DNA of 64,000 bases, from positions 135,486,105 to 135,550,104 of the forward strand of contig NC_031769.1 of NCBI RefSeq assembly GCF_001522545.3. Direction: 5' to 3'. The notes under the pieces are model-generated. The model searched no databases and was not told the origin of the DNA. It saw only the letters and a program-made list of their open reading frames with translations. Both the position numbers and the translations under genes were made by a program. The stretch comes from Parus major (taxonomy: Eukaryota > Chordata > Aves > Passeriformes > Paridae). Of this stretch, positions 1 to 11,669 are shown in pieces; position 1 is the stretch's first letter; each line of letters begins with the position of its first letter.

Positions 1-1976
1 ATTTCATTAGTCCCTGAATTTTTAATTCATATTCTTTATATTACTTTGGAAGAGGAAAATAAGGATCAACAAAATTCACACACTACAGTAATATAACTCT
101 TATTAAAACAGGGATTTTGCCTCAAAATTCCTTGGAATTTGACTGTCTTAATATATTTCCAAATTCTGTTGAACTCTCATCTCAAAATGTTACATTGGTT
201 AAAAATTGATTATGAGTCAGTCCATCTACTTCCGAATGAATGATAGATGTGCATCAGGGATTTTCTGTCAACACTTTGGCACTTGAGTATTATCAGCAGT
301 TTTTCAAATTTTACAGTGGAAGATAACTCACAGCAAATATCTTATTTTATTCCAATCTGTATGGTGAAACAGTTCGTATTATCTAGAAACAATCTAAAAC
401 AAACAACATTCCCACAGTGAATAAGACTGAAAAGCTTTTAGTATATTTACTGAATATTTGAAATACTGGAAAATGACAGACACAAACATTGCTAATCTCT
501 CCATTGGTGTGTGATTTTGGACAGCTTAAGGTGTTCTAGCTATCCAAAGAAGAACTCATTTGCCAGGTGAGCTTGCTAAGCCTTACAATTGCAAACAAGT
601 CTACCATGCTTCTGAGAGATTAAATGCTCCCTTGATGTTAACATACTCATTGGTTTTATGTTACATTGAGGACTGAATGATTGAAAAAGTTCACTTTTCT
701 AAAAAGTTGCAGAGAATGAATGTAAAAATAATGAAGTGGAAGACAGTTTATGGTTTTGTGGTTGTTGCATTTTCATTCATTTACTTTTCTTGATTCAGAA
801 ATTGTAAAACATAAATATTAACTAGAGCAGATCTGCATCAAGGGCTGACCATATGCTCCAATTGCTCACTCAGCTCATGGTGATAATGTGTAATAATCAC
901 AATTATGAAGTTAGAAAACTCAAGGAATATAAAATCCAGCATCACTTACTGCTGTTTGAATTTCACACACACAAAAACAAAACCACACACCTTTTTTTAA
1001 TGGAGCAAGTTTAAAACATGGCAAAATCACAAAATCCAATCAGTTCTATTAGATCAAGCTGAACAGTTCATATTACATTGTTTTCAGTATTATGGGATGG
1101 GGGGAGGGAAAGGGAAGAGATATTTTAGGAAAAACTTAGAGGTCTTGACTATATCAGTATTTTACCTTTCCATACTTTTACCTGAAGGGTAAAAAAAACA
1201 ATCATGCCAGCAGTATAAAATAGAAAACTTTCATTATTAAACTCTTAATTTTATCCAGCAGATGAACATAATTAAGTTTTAGACATTTACACTGCGAAAG
1301 TCTAGTTGTTATAACTGTGATATCTATTTTCTACATGTATATTGTATAACATTCTGAATTCGTTTCACTGCTTATTTAAGTACATCTTTAAAAAAATAAT
1401 CACTTCTCTTCTGTACACAAGTTCCTGCCTGGTGTTTTAATTCTGGGCTTCTGCTTCTGACATTTTTCCCAGTTTAATAGCTTTTTTTTTTTTAATAGCA
1501 AAAATGTTGATAAAATTAGTCAGTTATTTTCTTAGATTGCAAACAGTTTTCTGAAAACATTTGTACTGCACTTTCTCCCTATGATATTAATACCAAGTTC
1601 CACCAACTACTTATATTCATAAAACTCTGGCTTGCTGCACTTGTTTGGTAAGTCACAGATGCCAAGTATCATCAGCTTTTGAGGAGTTACTCTGGATTTA
1701 ATTTACAATATCACAGACAAAATTCTCTGGAATTATTCTTATCACACAATACATTTTATCTAATAGAAAAAAACCACGGTTCCTACATAGTGATGGGAGC
1801 TTTCTACTGAAACTACAGGAAAGATGTCCACCTTACTCCTCTAAAGATTTAAAGAAAGAAGTTTTCTTTTGTCATAAACAACCTAGGTAGCATAAAATAT
1901 GGATCTACTACCTGCTTTCCTCCCTCATCCAGTAATACTGGACAGCAAATATTTTATTTTCTTTCCTTTCAATTAG
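1..1976. other. Unique AT-rich noncoding stretch
   Basis: No gene or dispersed repeat is recognisable here. The sequence is A+T-rich with stops in every frame and short homopolymer runs. The only local structure seen is a G-quadruplex motif at 1094-1114, listed separately. A distal regulatory element cannot be excluded without cross-species alignment. Confidence 0.6.
1094..1114 (+). other. Canonical G-quadruplex motif
   Basis: Four G runs lie at 1094-1096, 1099-1104, 1106-1108 and 1112-1114, separated by loops of 2, 1 and 3 bases. This fits the G3+N1-7 rule with very short loops, which is favourable for folding. It lies in AT-rich DNA with no visible promoter. Folding and function are inference. 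Confidence 0.6.
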
Positions 1977-2415
1977 TCACAGAATTACAGAATCACTGAA
2001 GGCTGGGTTTGGCAGGGACCTCTGGAGACCATCTAGTCCAACCCTGCTGTTAAAGCAGAGTCCACAGGAGCAGTTTGCATAGAATCGTGTCCAGGTGTGA
2101 GTATCTCCAGAGAAGGACACTTCATAACCTCTCTGGACAGCTTGTTCTGGTGTTCAGGCACCCTCAAAACAAGTTTTCTATCACATTCAGATAGAACTTT
2201 CTGTGTTCAGTTTGGGTCTGATGACTCTTGTCCTGTTGCTGTGTATCACTGAAAAGAGGCCCCATCCTCTTGACATTCACCCTTAAAATATTTCTAAGCA
2301 TTGATAAGATCCCTTCAAAATAATTTGTTCTCTAGGATAAACAGGCCCAGCTCCCTCAGACTTTCCTTAAAAAAGAGATGGACCTTATCCATCTTTCTCA
2401 TTGCATCCCTGTGTG
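1977..2415 (-). mobile_element. CR1 LINE 3' fragment
   Basis: The left edge has the CR1 terminal tail in antisense (tcacagaattacagaatcac), followed by the antisense core (gggacctctggagaccatc, then tagtccaacc). Sequence to about 2415 follows the CR1 3' region, including a stretch that reads as the antisense of the end of ORF2 (cccagctccctcagactttc). It is a 5'-truncated, mutated copy on the minus strand with no intact reading frame. The right edge is approximate because similarity fades after 2400. Confidence 0.85.
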
Positions 2416-2560
2416 CTCAATATTTGTATTTGAACTTTTAAGCTATCAATCTCTCTCTAATTTCAAAGGATGTTTGACATTCATTTTCACTCTCTTGATT
2501 AAAAATTGACATAAAGATCATTAGTGATTCTGTGGCCCATTTGGGGGTCAAGCCACTGAA

Positions 2561-2720
2561 TCACAGAATCAATTAAGCTGGAAAAAACCCCAAGATCTTT
2601 GAGTCCAACTTGTGACCAAAATACCTCCATGTCAACTAAATGCACTAAATGCATTCATGCCACAACTCATGGCACTAAATTTCCTTAAACACTTCCAGAA
2701 ATGGTAATTCCACCAATTGC
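2561..2720 (-). mobile_element. CR1 LINE 3' end, second copy
   Basis: It begins with tcacagaatcaattaagctgg and continues with antisense CR1 3' sequence (gagtccaacttgtgacc, then ccttaaacacttccagaaat). It belongs to a different CR1 subtype from the copy at 1977-2415, to judge by the bases after the shared tail, so it is a separate insertion. It is short, noncoding and degraded. The right edge is approximate. Confidence 0.8.
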
Positions 2721-3185
2721 TTATTGAGTAAAGAATATCACAATTTCTTGTAGATATTTAGTTATATTACAGAAGATGGATCGTGTTCTTAAGCAGTCTG
2801 GGGTGATCCATACTACTGAATTTAGGTCAGACTTTGAATAGTGGATGTGGTTTTCATTTCATCAGGGTATTGTTGGCACCTGGAAACAGGTCTTGAGTAA
2901 GTGTTCAGATACTGAGTAAAAGGGCACAGCAAAAGAAATAGTGCCAGTTTTGCCATCTGTCTGTTGTAAAACAAGGTCTTCTGCACCTGATTCCAAAAAG
3001 GTGTAAAACAAAATGAGAAAAGATATATTTCTGTAGTATAAACTCTGAAGAGCAGAAAAATTTAACATCTGCCTTGGTCCTCAGCAATTCTTCTGGCTAC
3101 TTTAGGCATCTTCCATTCAGTAAGGCCTTTCTGGCAATTCAATTTTCTTAATGCATTTATGTGCTTCTGGGCTTTAAATATAGAG

Positions 3186-3272
3186 AATTTATTTATTTAT
3201 TTATAATAAATAAATAAATTTATTATAAATAAATATAGAATATGTCTATTATAAACATCTATAATAGACATA
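3186..3272. repeat. AT-rich palindrome cluster
   Basis: Two perfect inverted repeats lie back to back. The first has 16-base arms (3186-3201 and 3205-3220) built from ATTT/AAAT units around a 3-base loop. The second has 13-base arms (3241-3253 and 3260-3272, core tatgtctattata) around a 6-base loop. Both could extrude as hairpins or cruciforms. The first can be explained by tetranucleotide repeat growth; the second cannot. Confidence 0.8.
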
Positions 3273-3463
3273 GTGCTTACATTTAAGAGGCAAATACCTA
3301 AAACTGTGGTGCAGCAAAATGCAAAGAATATTTTTATCTGTTTCCAGAATCCAAAATACCTTGTCATAGTTAGCTTTAAATTTTATATGATACTGGAAAT
3401 GACAGAGAAGTTATAATATGAGAGATCAATTCCTCAGTACTTTGCTTGCAACTGGAAATTTGG

Positions 3464-4550
3464 TGTGGAGGATTGACACTGGCTGAATGGCAGGTATCCA
3501 CCAAAGCCACTCTATCACTCCTCTTCTCAACTAGATGGGGGAGAAAAGATATAATAAAAGGCTTGGGGGTCCAGATAAGGGCAAGGAGAGATCACTCAGC
3601 AATTACTGTCATAGGCAAAACAGGCTCTACTTGGGGATATTAATTTAATTTGTTGACAAACACCTTCCTCTGACCTCTCCCTTCTTCTTGGGCTTTACTT
3701 TCAAATTCCCTAAATCCTTCTGGCCCAGCAGCACATGAGGACAGGGACTGGGGTTACAGTCAGTTAATCACGTCTTGTGTCTGCCACTCCTTCCTCCTCA
3801 GTAGTAGGACTCCTCCCACTATTCATTCCCCTGCTCCAGCATGGGGTCCCTCCCATGGGAGACAGTCTTCTATGGACTTCAGCATGAGTCCTTGCCACAG
3901 ACTGCAATCCTCCACAAACTACTTCAGCATGAGTTCCTTCTACAGGGTGCAGTTCTTCAGGAACAGGCTGCTCCAATGTGGTTCCTCCACCGGCTCACGA
4001 GTCCTGCCAGGAGCTTGCTGCAGGGTGAGCTCCTCTCTCCAGGTCTACAGACCTTGCCAAGAGCCTCTGAAGGTCACAGCCTCGTTCAGATATATCCATC
4101 TGCTCCATTGTGGCCTCCTCTATGGGTATCTGCTCCATTGTTAACCTCCAAGACCACAATCTTCATGATCAGCTGCAGGGGAATGTCAGCTCTGAGACCT
4201 GGAGCACCTCCTCCCCATCCTTCTTCGCTGGTATTGGTGTCTGCAGAATTGTTTCCCTCACATATTCTCACTCCTCTATGGGGCTGCAAGTGCTTTTGCG
4301 CAAGCTTGTTTTTGTTTTAATGTTTATTTGTTTGCTCCTTTTCTCCCCTTCCTTCTTAAATCCAGAAGAACATCCCAGAAGTTCTATTACTACTGTGGCT
4401 GATGGACTCAGCCTAGGCCAGTGGCCAGTGTTTCTTGGAGCTGGCTGGTATTGGCTCCCTTGGACACAGGGCAGGCTTCTAGCAGCTTCTCACAGAAGTC
4501 ACCCCTTTAGTCTTCCTGCTACCTAAACCTTGCCTTGCACACCCAATATA
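3464..4550 (-). mobile_element. Solo LTR of an avian endogenous retrovirus
   Basis: Read on the minus strand, the ~1.09 kb element starts near 4550 with a motif like tattgggtgtgcaaggcaag and ends at 3464 with cctccaca, so it is bounded like an LTR. From family knowledge, the body matches a common avian LTR whose text includes the ctggcattggct-type block near its 5' side and the gtgatctctcc / ttatct block near its 3' side. No internal gag-pol-env sequence or second LTR adjoins it, so it is a solo LTR left by recombination. The LTR itself encodes nothing. The 70-codon open stretch at 3764-3976 on the minus strand is an accidental product of its internal tandem repeats. Exact ends and family name are uncertain, and no clear target-site duplication was seen. 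Confidence 0.8.
3837..4180. repeat. Degenerate ~43-49 bp tandem repeats inside the LTR
   Basis: Units begin at about 3837, 3880 and 3925, each opening with cagcatg followed by a ccctcc- or cctt-rich block, a ctgcag-like block and a cttca block. Later units, from about 3974, are more degraded (gtcctgccaggagcttgctg). The repeats are a feature of this LTR family, not of the locus. Confidence 0.7.
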
Positions 4551-6877
4551 TATATAGTAATTTTTTCTAATTTAGTCAGCTAATTATTTGATCAGTTTTA
4601 GACATCATTCTTCAATGAAATAGTGAAATTGTTCAGGTTTTTCTTCTTCTTTTTTTTTTTTTTTTCTTTTTCACCAAGAGGGATAAACTGATAATTTAAT
4701 CAAAAAGTAAAGAATATATTTGTACTGGGCTTGATTTAGTTTTACTGAGGGCATGTTTAATAAGGTTACAAAGGCCATGTGATACTGCAGATTTTGGCTT
4801 TTTATGAGAATATTTCTACTAGAAATACCAATTTAATCAAGAAAGAAGTAAAAGTTTATCAGAAGAACAGAAAATAGAAACTTAGGATAAAATGATAACA
4901 GAACATTTTAATCTACTGTAAAAACAACTTTCTACATCTCTGTACAATGGACTGTGCTAATCTAAAGAATCTGTAAAAAGAACCCCTTTGCATATAGTCA
5001 TTTAATTTTCAGTGTCACCATTTTATATAATTATTTTTTCTATCTGATAACGGTATCAATATAGAAAATGATGGGCAATCACTTAGATTCAGGAATTTTT
5101 TAGTTTTGTAGCACACAGATATAAGAAAGGATCACAGCTATCTAAAATAGAACACATAAATCTAACTCAGCTGAAAAGGGCCAGAAAAAAAAAATCAGAA
5201 TGGATTTATATTTTCTCCTCTACAGAGAATATTTACTCTATAGAGGAGTAAATACTATGGCAGAATCAACAGTCATTTATACACAATTGTAGAGGATTTT
5301 CAAGCAAGACATTCACTATAGAATGTGAGAAAGCAAGAGATTAAAGTTTATGAGCTGGTCTGTTGCAGTGAATGGGAATCTACACAAAATAATCTGTTTT
5401 CTTTTTGTTTGTTTTTTCTTCATGTATCACTTTTGGGTTTTTTTTTTGACCCCAGGAATTAAGTATTACAGAAATTAATTCAGGTGAATAAGGCTTGTAA
5501 TTTTTAATATTTTTAATATGATGTAGGACAGAAGTTAGGTATGCATTAGTTTAGGAACCTATTCCAAGAATATAAATCACCACAGAAAAATGATAAAAAG
5601 AAAAAAAAAAATTACACACTGAGTATGTCTGTTTTTCACTAATAAAGCTCCTCTGTACTAATATTTACTTTCCCATTACTGCAAGTAAATGCATGTTTTC
5701 ATACATACATATTTATCAATATGCCAGTTAAGAAATTAGAGGTAATTTGATGGGAATGTTTAGAAGACTGACAAATCAGACCAGTTTATATCTAAACTTA
5801 ATTAAATTAATTCCTAAGCAACATAATTTCATAATTTCATAGTGCATGCTTCCATTGAACATCATCACTACTGGCAGAAAAAAAGTATTACTCTTTAGGA
5901 ATCATATGCTATTTTAGATGTAATAAAAAAAATCCCACAGCTGATGCCATCTATTGAGAATTTTTTAATTGCAGTCCTTGTTGTCTGTTAGTCTCCAGTC
6001 AAGGTGGTCATGTGTGTCGAGTCTCTGATGAGAAAAATCAGAACTGAAGCAACTTTTTATTCTCTGTCTTCTTAATGGTTGATGAGTTTATGCCATTTCC
6101 CCCTTTCCTAATTATTATCTTGATACTCCTTCTTTGTTTGTTTTGCTGGGGATTTTTTTGGCTGGTCAGTCGTTCGTTTTCTGCATTAGACAGGACACCT
6201 CCTATTGTATGAATCTATGATAAATACATTTTAAAATAAAAAGAACCATCCTGTAATGAAAATTTGCTAAATATAATTTCATTAAGCTTGAATTAGATAA
6301 TAAAAATGTGCATATATGTATAAACATATATATTTTTCATTATGTTAATTATCTTGATCTACACACACATTCCAGCTGCCATGACTTGACCCTTACCAGT
6401 AGAGTAACATTCTACTGGAGACTTTAACTTTTATTTCAATGTCACTCAGAAGTACTTCTTTTATCTGCATTAGCAGGAAATGGAATGGCTTTCCATTCCT
6501 GTAGTTTTTCTTTCTACTTTGAGGCTGAGAGAGACTGAATACTTCTAAGTTGATAAAGGCAATTAGGACCAAAAACTAGAAATGGACACCTAAGAACTTC
6601 TTTATATTTTTGATCAATATAGTTGTTACTAGAGATAACATTTCTCCCAAATGTTTCAAAAGAACAGTGAAAAAAGTTTACTTTATGATTTTTATTTTAG
6701 AGAAACCTCTGCCCTGTATGTAGGCTTGAGACAAATCAGAAATTTGTCAAAATATGTATTCTGCAACTTTATGAATTTTTTTTAATTGAAAAAATGGTAG
6801 TACACAAATATGTGAATAAACAGATTTTTTTTCACAAGCAAATGAAAAACATTAACATTATATTGCCAGTATGCAAA

Positions 6878-7075
6878 ATCCCACTTTTCTCAGACTAAGG
6901 GTGATTGGAGATTTTCCAGACAAATTTATAGAATTGGTGGAGATTTTTACAAGCGCTGCATCTCAAGCTCAGAGAATCAATCATTCTCATATATTACTAG
7001 GAAGAGTTTTTAAAAAAAAACTTTTTTGGATAAGAATTCATGGCAGGAAATCTGATTTGAAATACTTTCCTATCT
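6878..7075 (+). repeat. Possible copy of an old dispersed repeat (copy A)
   Basis: By eye this segment resembles 40434-40590: both contain ctcag followed by ctgga- or ttggagat, then a ccaga- or tcagata-aaat block, an aggaag block, and an attcatg block near the end, in the same order and at similar spacing. Identity looks low (about 60 percent, estimated by eye), so shared descent is uncertain. I do not recognise the family. Confidence 0.3.
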
Positions 7076-7686
7076 TATTTCTATTTTCCTCTTTTAAAAG
7101 AAGCCCATGAGATATTTTGATTTGCAGTAAGTGTTCCACAGATGAATTGTTGACCTCTGTTTGCCATGCTCTTATGTCACACATTGTTACCCATCACACA
7201 CCACAATCTTCCCTTTATCTGAACCAGAGTCATGTATTATAATGAGCTGAATACCCAGAGCTACCTATGGAGAAGTACAAGAACAAAAGATATATTGATT
7301 TCAGCAATCTTACTTTAAAGAGAAAGACAATTTTTGTGTTTGCAATGAATTACTTTTATCTCTTTGCATGTATTTCTAAGACTTTACTGTGGTAGTAGGT
7401 AAAACTTTGGAAAATAACTTTGTCACTCACTGTAACAGTTGGTCAGTCTGTGTATCAGAAGATACACAAATCTGGAATACTTGGTAAGCCATGTAAAAAC
7501 ATGCTACCTATAGGCTAGAGAGATAGGATCTGTTAACACTGAACTTACTGTAAGAGTAATCAATATAAAACATTTTATTTGGAGGTCTAATACTGTAACT
7601 CACCTAGCATATGCAAAAGATCATGAATATCTAGACTTATTTGACTTTTGTATATTTTTGAGATTTCTCAAGAGATTTTTTCTGGA

Positions 7687-7714
7687 GGGGTGGGGCTGTG
7701 AGGGTTGAGGGGGG
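7687..7714 (+). other. Canonical G-quadruplex motif
   Basis: G runs at 7687-7690, 7692-7695, 7702-7704 and 7709-7714 are separated by loops of 1, 6 and 4 bases. It stands out in an otherwise AT-rich region and lies outside any recognised repeat. Whether it folds in the cell is inference. Confidence 0.6.
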
Positions 7715-10661
7715 AAGAAGGACTCATTGGTAGATACAATCCAACTCAGAGAATCAAACTATTCAAATGTTCAAATTTTTCCTTTCTGAAATTTTCAGTT
7801 GATATTATTGCAAGGATTAAAAATATTTTTTAAACATTCATTTTCTCTTCAAGGAACTTTTGAAACACTTGTCTACAACATTCCTGTTCATTTATTTTAA
7901 ACTTTTCTACATTTTTTTTTTTTTCCCCCTAGACAGCCATCCTTTTAATTCTTTTTCCTGGTGATAGTTAATCTTGAGTCATATTCCTGCTTCCTGACAG
8001 TGGTTTCTTTGTGAAATTCTATAAATTTTGGGTTAAACAAAAGGGATCTGTACGCCCAAATTAATTAGGCACCAGTTTGGTAGGTATTAAAGGATTTTAC
8101 CATAAGACTAAAATCTGTTCTGTGGATACATTTCTGTAACTTTATTTGGTGGAAAGCAGACCTTCTCTAAAAGGGTGTTATCTTTGTTAGGACCTTAGAA
8201 AAGCACAAACACATCTACATGTATATATGCATCCATGTATGTGTGTATAAAGAAATACATATGCTAGGAAGTGGATAACATAGAAGTTATTTGGCTTCCA
8301 GCTATCATGGACATTTAGTAAAGCTTCTCAGGTTTCAAGACATTTATTTTCTCTCCATAACATGTACTGAAAAGTCTAGCCAAACATTTTAACAAAAAAT
8401 ATGATTCTTACTATCACTTTACTTAATTTCTACCTTAATGAATGAAGACCTAATTATTCCCAAGATTCTTTGGGAGCATTCAGCCTTCCTGCAGCATGTC
8501 TCAATACCTTGTGTCTGACTGATGTCTTTAAATAAGAATATTCAAAAGTTTAACAGAATATGGTCATGTTAGACACAGCTGCCCCTATGTGGCATATAAG
8601 ATAATCACTTCTTTCAGTTATGTCCTTAAAATGGAAGAAAAGGAGGTTTTCTCTCATTTCATTTTTATTTAGCAAAGGTGTCTGTTTATATCATATAATT
8701 ACATCAGTGCATGTGGTAAACTTTTTATTATCATTGAAGTTTTCTGTTGATCAGTTAGAACAATACATGATTCAAACATTTCTACAGAAAATAATTTGGT
8801 TTGGTTTCTGTTAGGCACAGAAAATGTTGATCCAACTATGTTCAACCTAATTGCTTGCTCTGTGTTTGGACCTGTTAGATTGGAGGAATGAGAGGGAAGT
8901 AAAGATGAAAGTAGCTGCCCCATTTTCAGAAACAGATTTGTGAACCTTTCTCCTTGTACTGGCAATCTGATGTGCTTTTTTTTATTATTATTTTCAGGTA
9001 ACAACCTATTGATTTCTGGAAGTGATGAGTAAATGGCTGTTCCATGCATGCAGATCAGCATACGAGCAGTGGGTCCAAGCAGCAATTGATTTTCATATCA
9101 ACAGTGAATCTAATGCATCCTACATGAGTTAGTCTTGAACAAGAACAACCACTTTCAGGGAAAGGCTTGACATATGGGTGTCTCACTCAGGCAACTGCCT
9201 TCAAGAGCTGCTGAGGCAGACACCAAGATGCAGACAGAATCAGAATTTAAGATTTATCCCTGTCTGCAGAGCTTCCTTATATAGATGCTAGGGTATGAAT
9301 ATATTTATATAGCCATAAAAATCCAGGAAGGTTTAGAAATAGAGCTTATAGGTCAACTAAATTACTGGAAATGTAGTGTAGAAAGTGCAGTAAATTATAT
9401 ATACATTGTTTTACTGTGGAAGTAAACAATACTTTCATAAAGGTGAGTAGAATTTTGGCAAAGAAGTGGTTGGCCTCTTTGAGGAGAATACACACAAAGT
9501 TATGAGGAAATTGTCTTAAGTGGTGTCATCCTGTGAAGGATGAAAGGAACTGGAAGTGAGGCTCCTGTAAGTTAAGGGTTTTGAGACTTTTGAGACTTGA
9601 ACCAAAGTAAGTTATCATTCCTTGTTATGAAAATGATCTTTACTATATGAATGGCTTTAGCATTGACACACTATAAGTAAATATAGTGCAAAAAAAATAT
9701 TTATGACAATTTTAAATTTTAAAGCCAAAGCAAAATCTTTGCTAATAGGCAGAGTGGATACTATCTGTAAGTGTATCTAGAATATTTTTGTGGAATCAGC
9801 ACTGAATGAGCATTACACAAAAAAATTTGTTCATAAATCTCTTTTTTTTACTCTTTGATTTTGAAAGATCTGCTTCTGCATTTAAAAAAAATATAGTTTA
9901 TGTTCATAGAACACCCTTTAAAGATGAAGACTTCTATTGCAGCCATGTAGTTGGAAGTGAACGTTATCACTTATGATGTATCATTTATGATACAGTGAAA
10001 GCTGAAAAATATTTTCAATATAATGAGCTATTTCTCTTGTTCTTTGTTTACCTCTGCTGAAATTTGGAACTCTAAGCTGTTTTTAATGCTAATTTCCTTT
10101 TAAAGTTGGGCTCCTTATCTCGTGATTTATCCCACATCAGTTCTTTTTTTGCCTTCCCAGTCATGGGGAAATAGAGGGAAATTATGTAGAACTAGAAACT
10201 CTCTGAACTCATGAAGCACTAGGACATTAATGGTATTTAACTATTTACTTCACTGGAAAAACTGTGACCTCAAATAAATGTATTTAATAAACATGTTAAA
10301 AAATCCCTTTTTCAGGGTGCAATCCTTTGCACATGCAGGAAAGCTTCCATTAGGAATTAACATAATTTGAAAAACCCTTTGAACGCAAGAAGGAAAAAGA
10401 CCAGATGACACTGACTATAGTACTATAGTATTTAGATACACTGATTAGCTATGTACAAAATTTGATTTTTTAAAGTAATTTATAAATAATTAAAATCATA
10501 AGCCAAACTCAGCTTGTTTTATTATTAGAAGTTGATAGCTATTGTGTGAGCATTGCAGTGGAAGGAGAACAGGTGAGAGAATATGTATGAGAGAATACTT
10601 AGCAGAGGCAAACCTAGTTCTGGCAAGTTACTCCATGCATTATGGTTGTGAGACACTGAAA

Positions 10662-11669
10662 TGTTGGTAAAATTATGGACTTCTGCCTCCTACAGCAAAC
10701 AGCAAAGAAGCAGCTGTTCATCCTTGACCACTGAAGTTCACCCCTCCCCAAATAGGCCAACTAACTGGAAATTGGACTGTGACAGGAACTTGAGATAAAG
10801 CAGGTACTATTGTCCACTCATCCCAGGTCTAGAGACAAGAATGTATCCACAGATGATACTGAAGAGAGACTGGAATGCTTATGGCCTAAACATTTGGGGG
10901 ACAACCTGCTGATGTGTAAAGAAACTGCCCAGGTGCAGAGGGTGAACACAGCCCCACCTCAGGCTACAGCTGGTGTTGACTGAGATAAGGAAAGAGGCAA
11001 ATCCTGTGAGGCTGGTACTGTCTTTTTGTCCTTACACAAGTGAACTCAGCTAACTCTCCTGCTAAGACATACTGGGACATTCACAGGTAGCTTGATGGTA
11101 TTAATCTCTGCTGACCACCATAATGAGCCACAATAGACTCAACTGCTCTGACCTAATAGGCAGCTGTAATGACTTAGACCATCAAAGACTCCTAAAAGTG
11201 TCCTGTGAGACACAGCATTACATCATCCAGAGTAAAGCTCCCCGCCTGAGGGTGGATACTGGGTGTTTCCATCTGAACCTGAGTGTATATAATGCCTGAA
11301 ATTGTTGAATTTGTCTACTACTGATAGATCAAGATTGTTTCTTTGGCCAATGAAAACTGAAATTGCTACAACCGTGCTTTGCCACTGGATCCAAGGAGTG
11401 GTGACTGTATATATCTTTAAATGTTTATCTTTTCTGTCTTTTCCTTATGTGCTTTCCTAAGTATTATTCTTATATTACTTTATTTCTGTATTACTATAGA
11501 AAATAAACCCCCAAATGGCTACATATCTGTTTTCCTTTGCAACCAGTCCTACAATAAACCCTGTCTATGTGTTTACAAACATTGATCATACAGCGTTGCT
11601 TCACTTTATTCCACCCCAAGGTATCTACTAGGATGTTATTATCCTCACCTTCTGGGATTGGTTATAACA
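10662..11669 (+). mobile_element. ERVL-like solo LTR (copy 1)
   Basis: The element starts with tgttgg near 10662 and ends with ggttataaca at 11669. It shares ordered blocks with the LTR at 15155-16094: ctaactggaaattggactgtg, then aacttgag, then atcccaggtctag, then aatgtatccaca, and a 3' section with a polyadenylation signal (aataaa near 11513) followed by a tttgcaacc block and the same attgg...taaca end. The length of about 1.0 kb matches the other copy. Internal retroviral sequence is not visible on either side, so I read it as a solo LTR. The ERVL class assignment is from resemblance to avian ERVL LTRs and is tentative. The 5' edge could be off by tens of bases. Confidence 0.65.

Larger units (their letters stand above)
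4551..10661. other. Long unique AT-rich stretch, no gene seen
   Basis: Six kilobases with no recognisable coding sequence or intact repeat. It contains a T-rich run near 4649-4676, a G-quadruplex motif at 7687-7714 and a segment (6878-7075) that may share ancestry with 40434-40590. Open frames of 60-130 codons at 6871-7110, 8620-8814 and 8699-9085 show no domain, no splice context and no family I recognise, and are treated as chance. Confidence 0.6.

Noticed and set aside
3764..4526. Several open frames of 70-159 codons on both strands
   Set aside because: All lie in the solo LTR and come from its degenerate tandem repeats, not from a gene.
5214..5260. Possible hairpin around tttactctatagaggagtaaa
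   Set aside because: The arms are only about 8 bases and imperfect when extended, which is common by chance in AT-rich DNA.
7450..7467. Short palindrome gtgtatc...gatacac
   Set aside because: Seven-base arms are expected often by chance in 64 kb.
8699..9085. 128-codon minus-strand open frame
   Set aside because: No domain, membrane segment or family signature. AT-rich unique DNA of this length yields such frames by chance.
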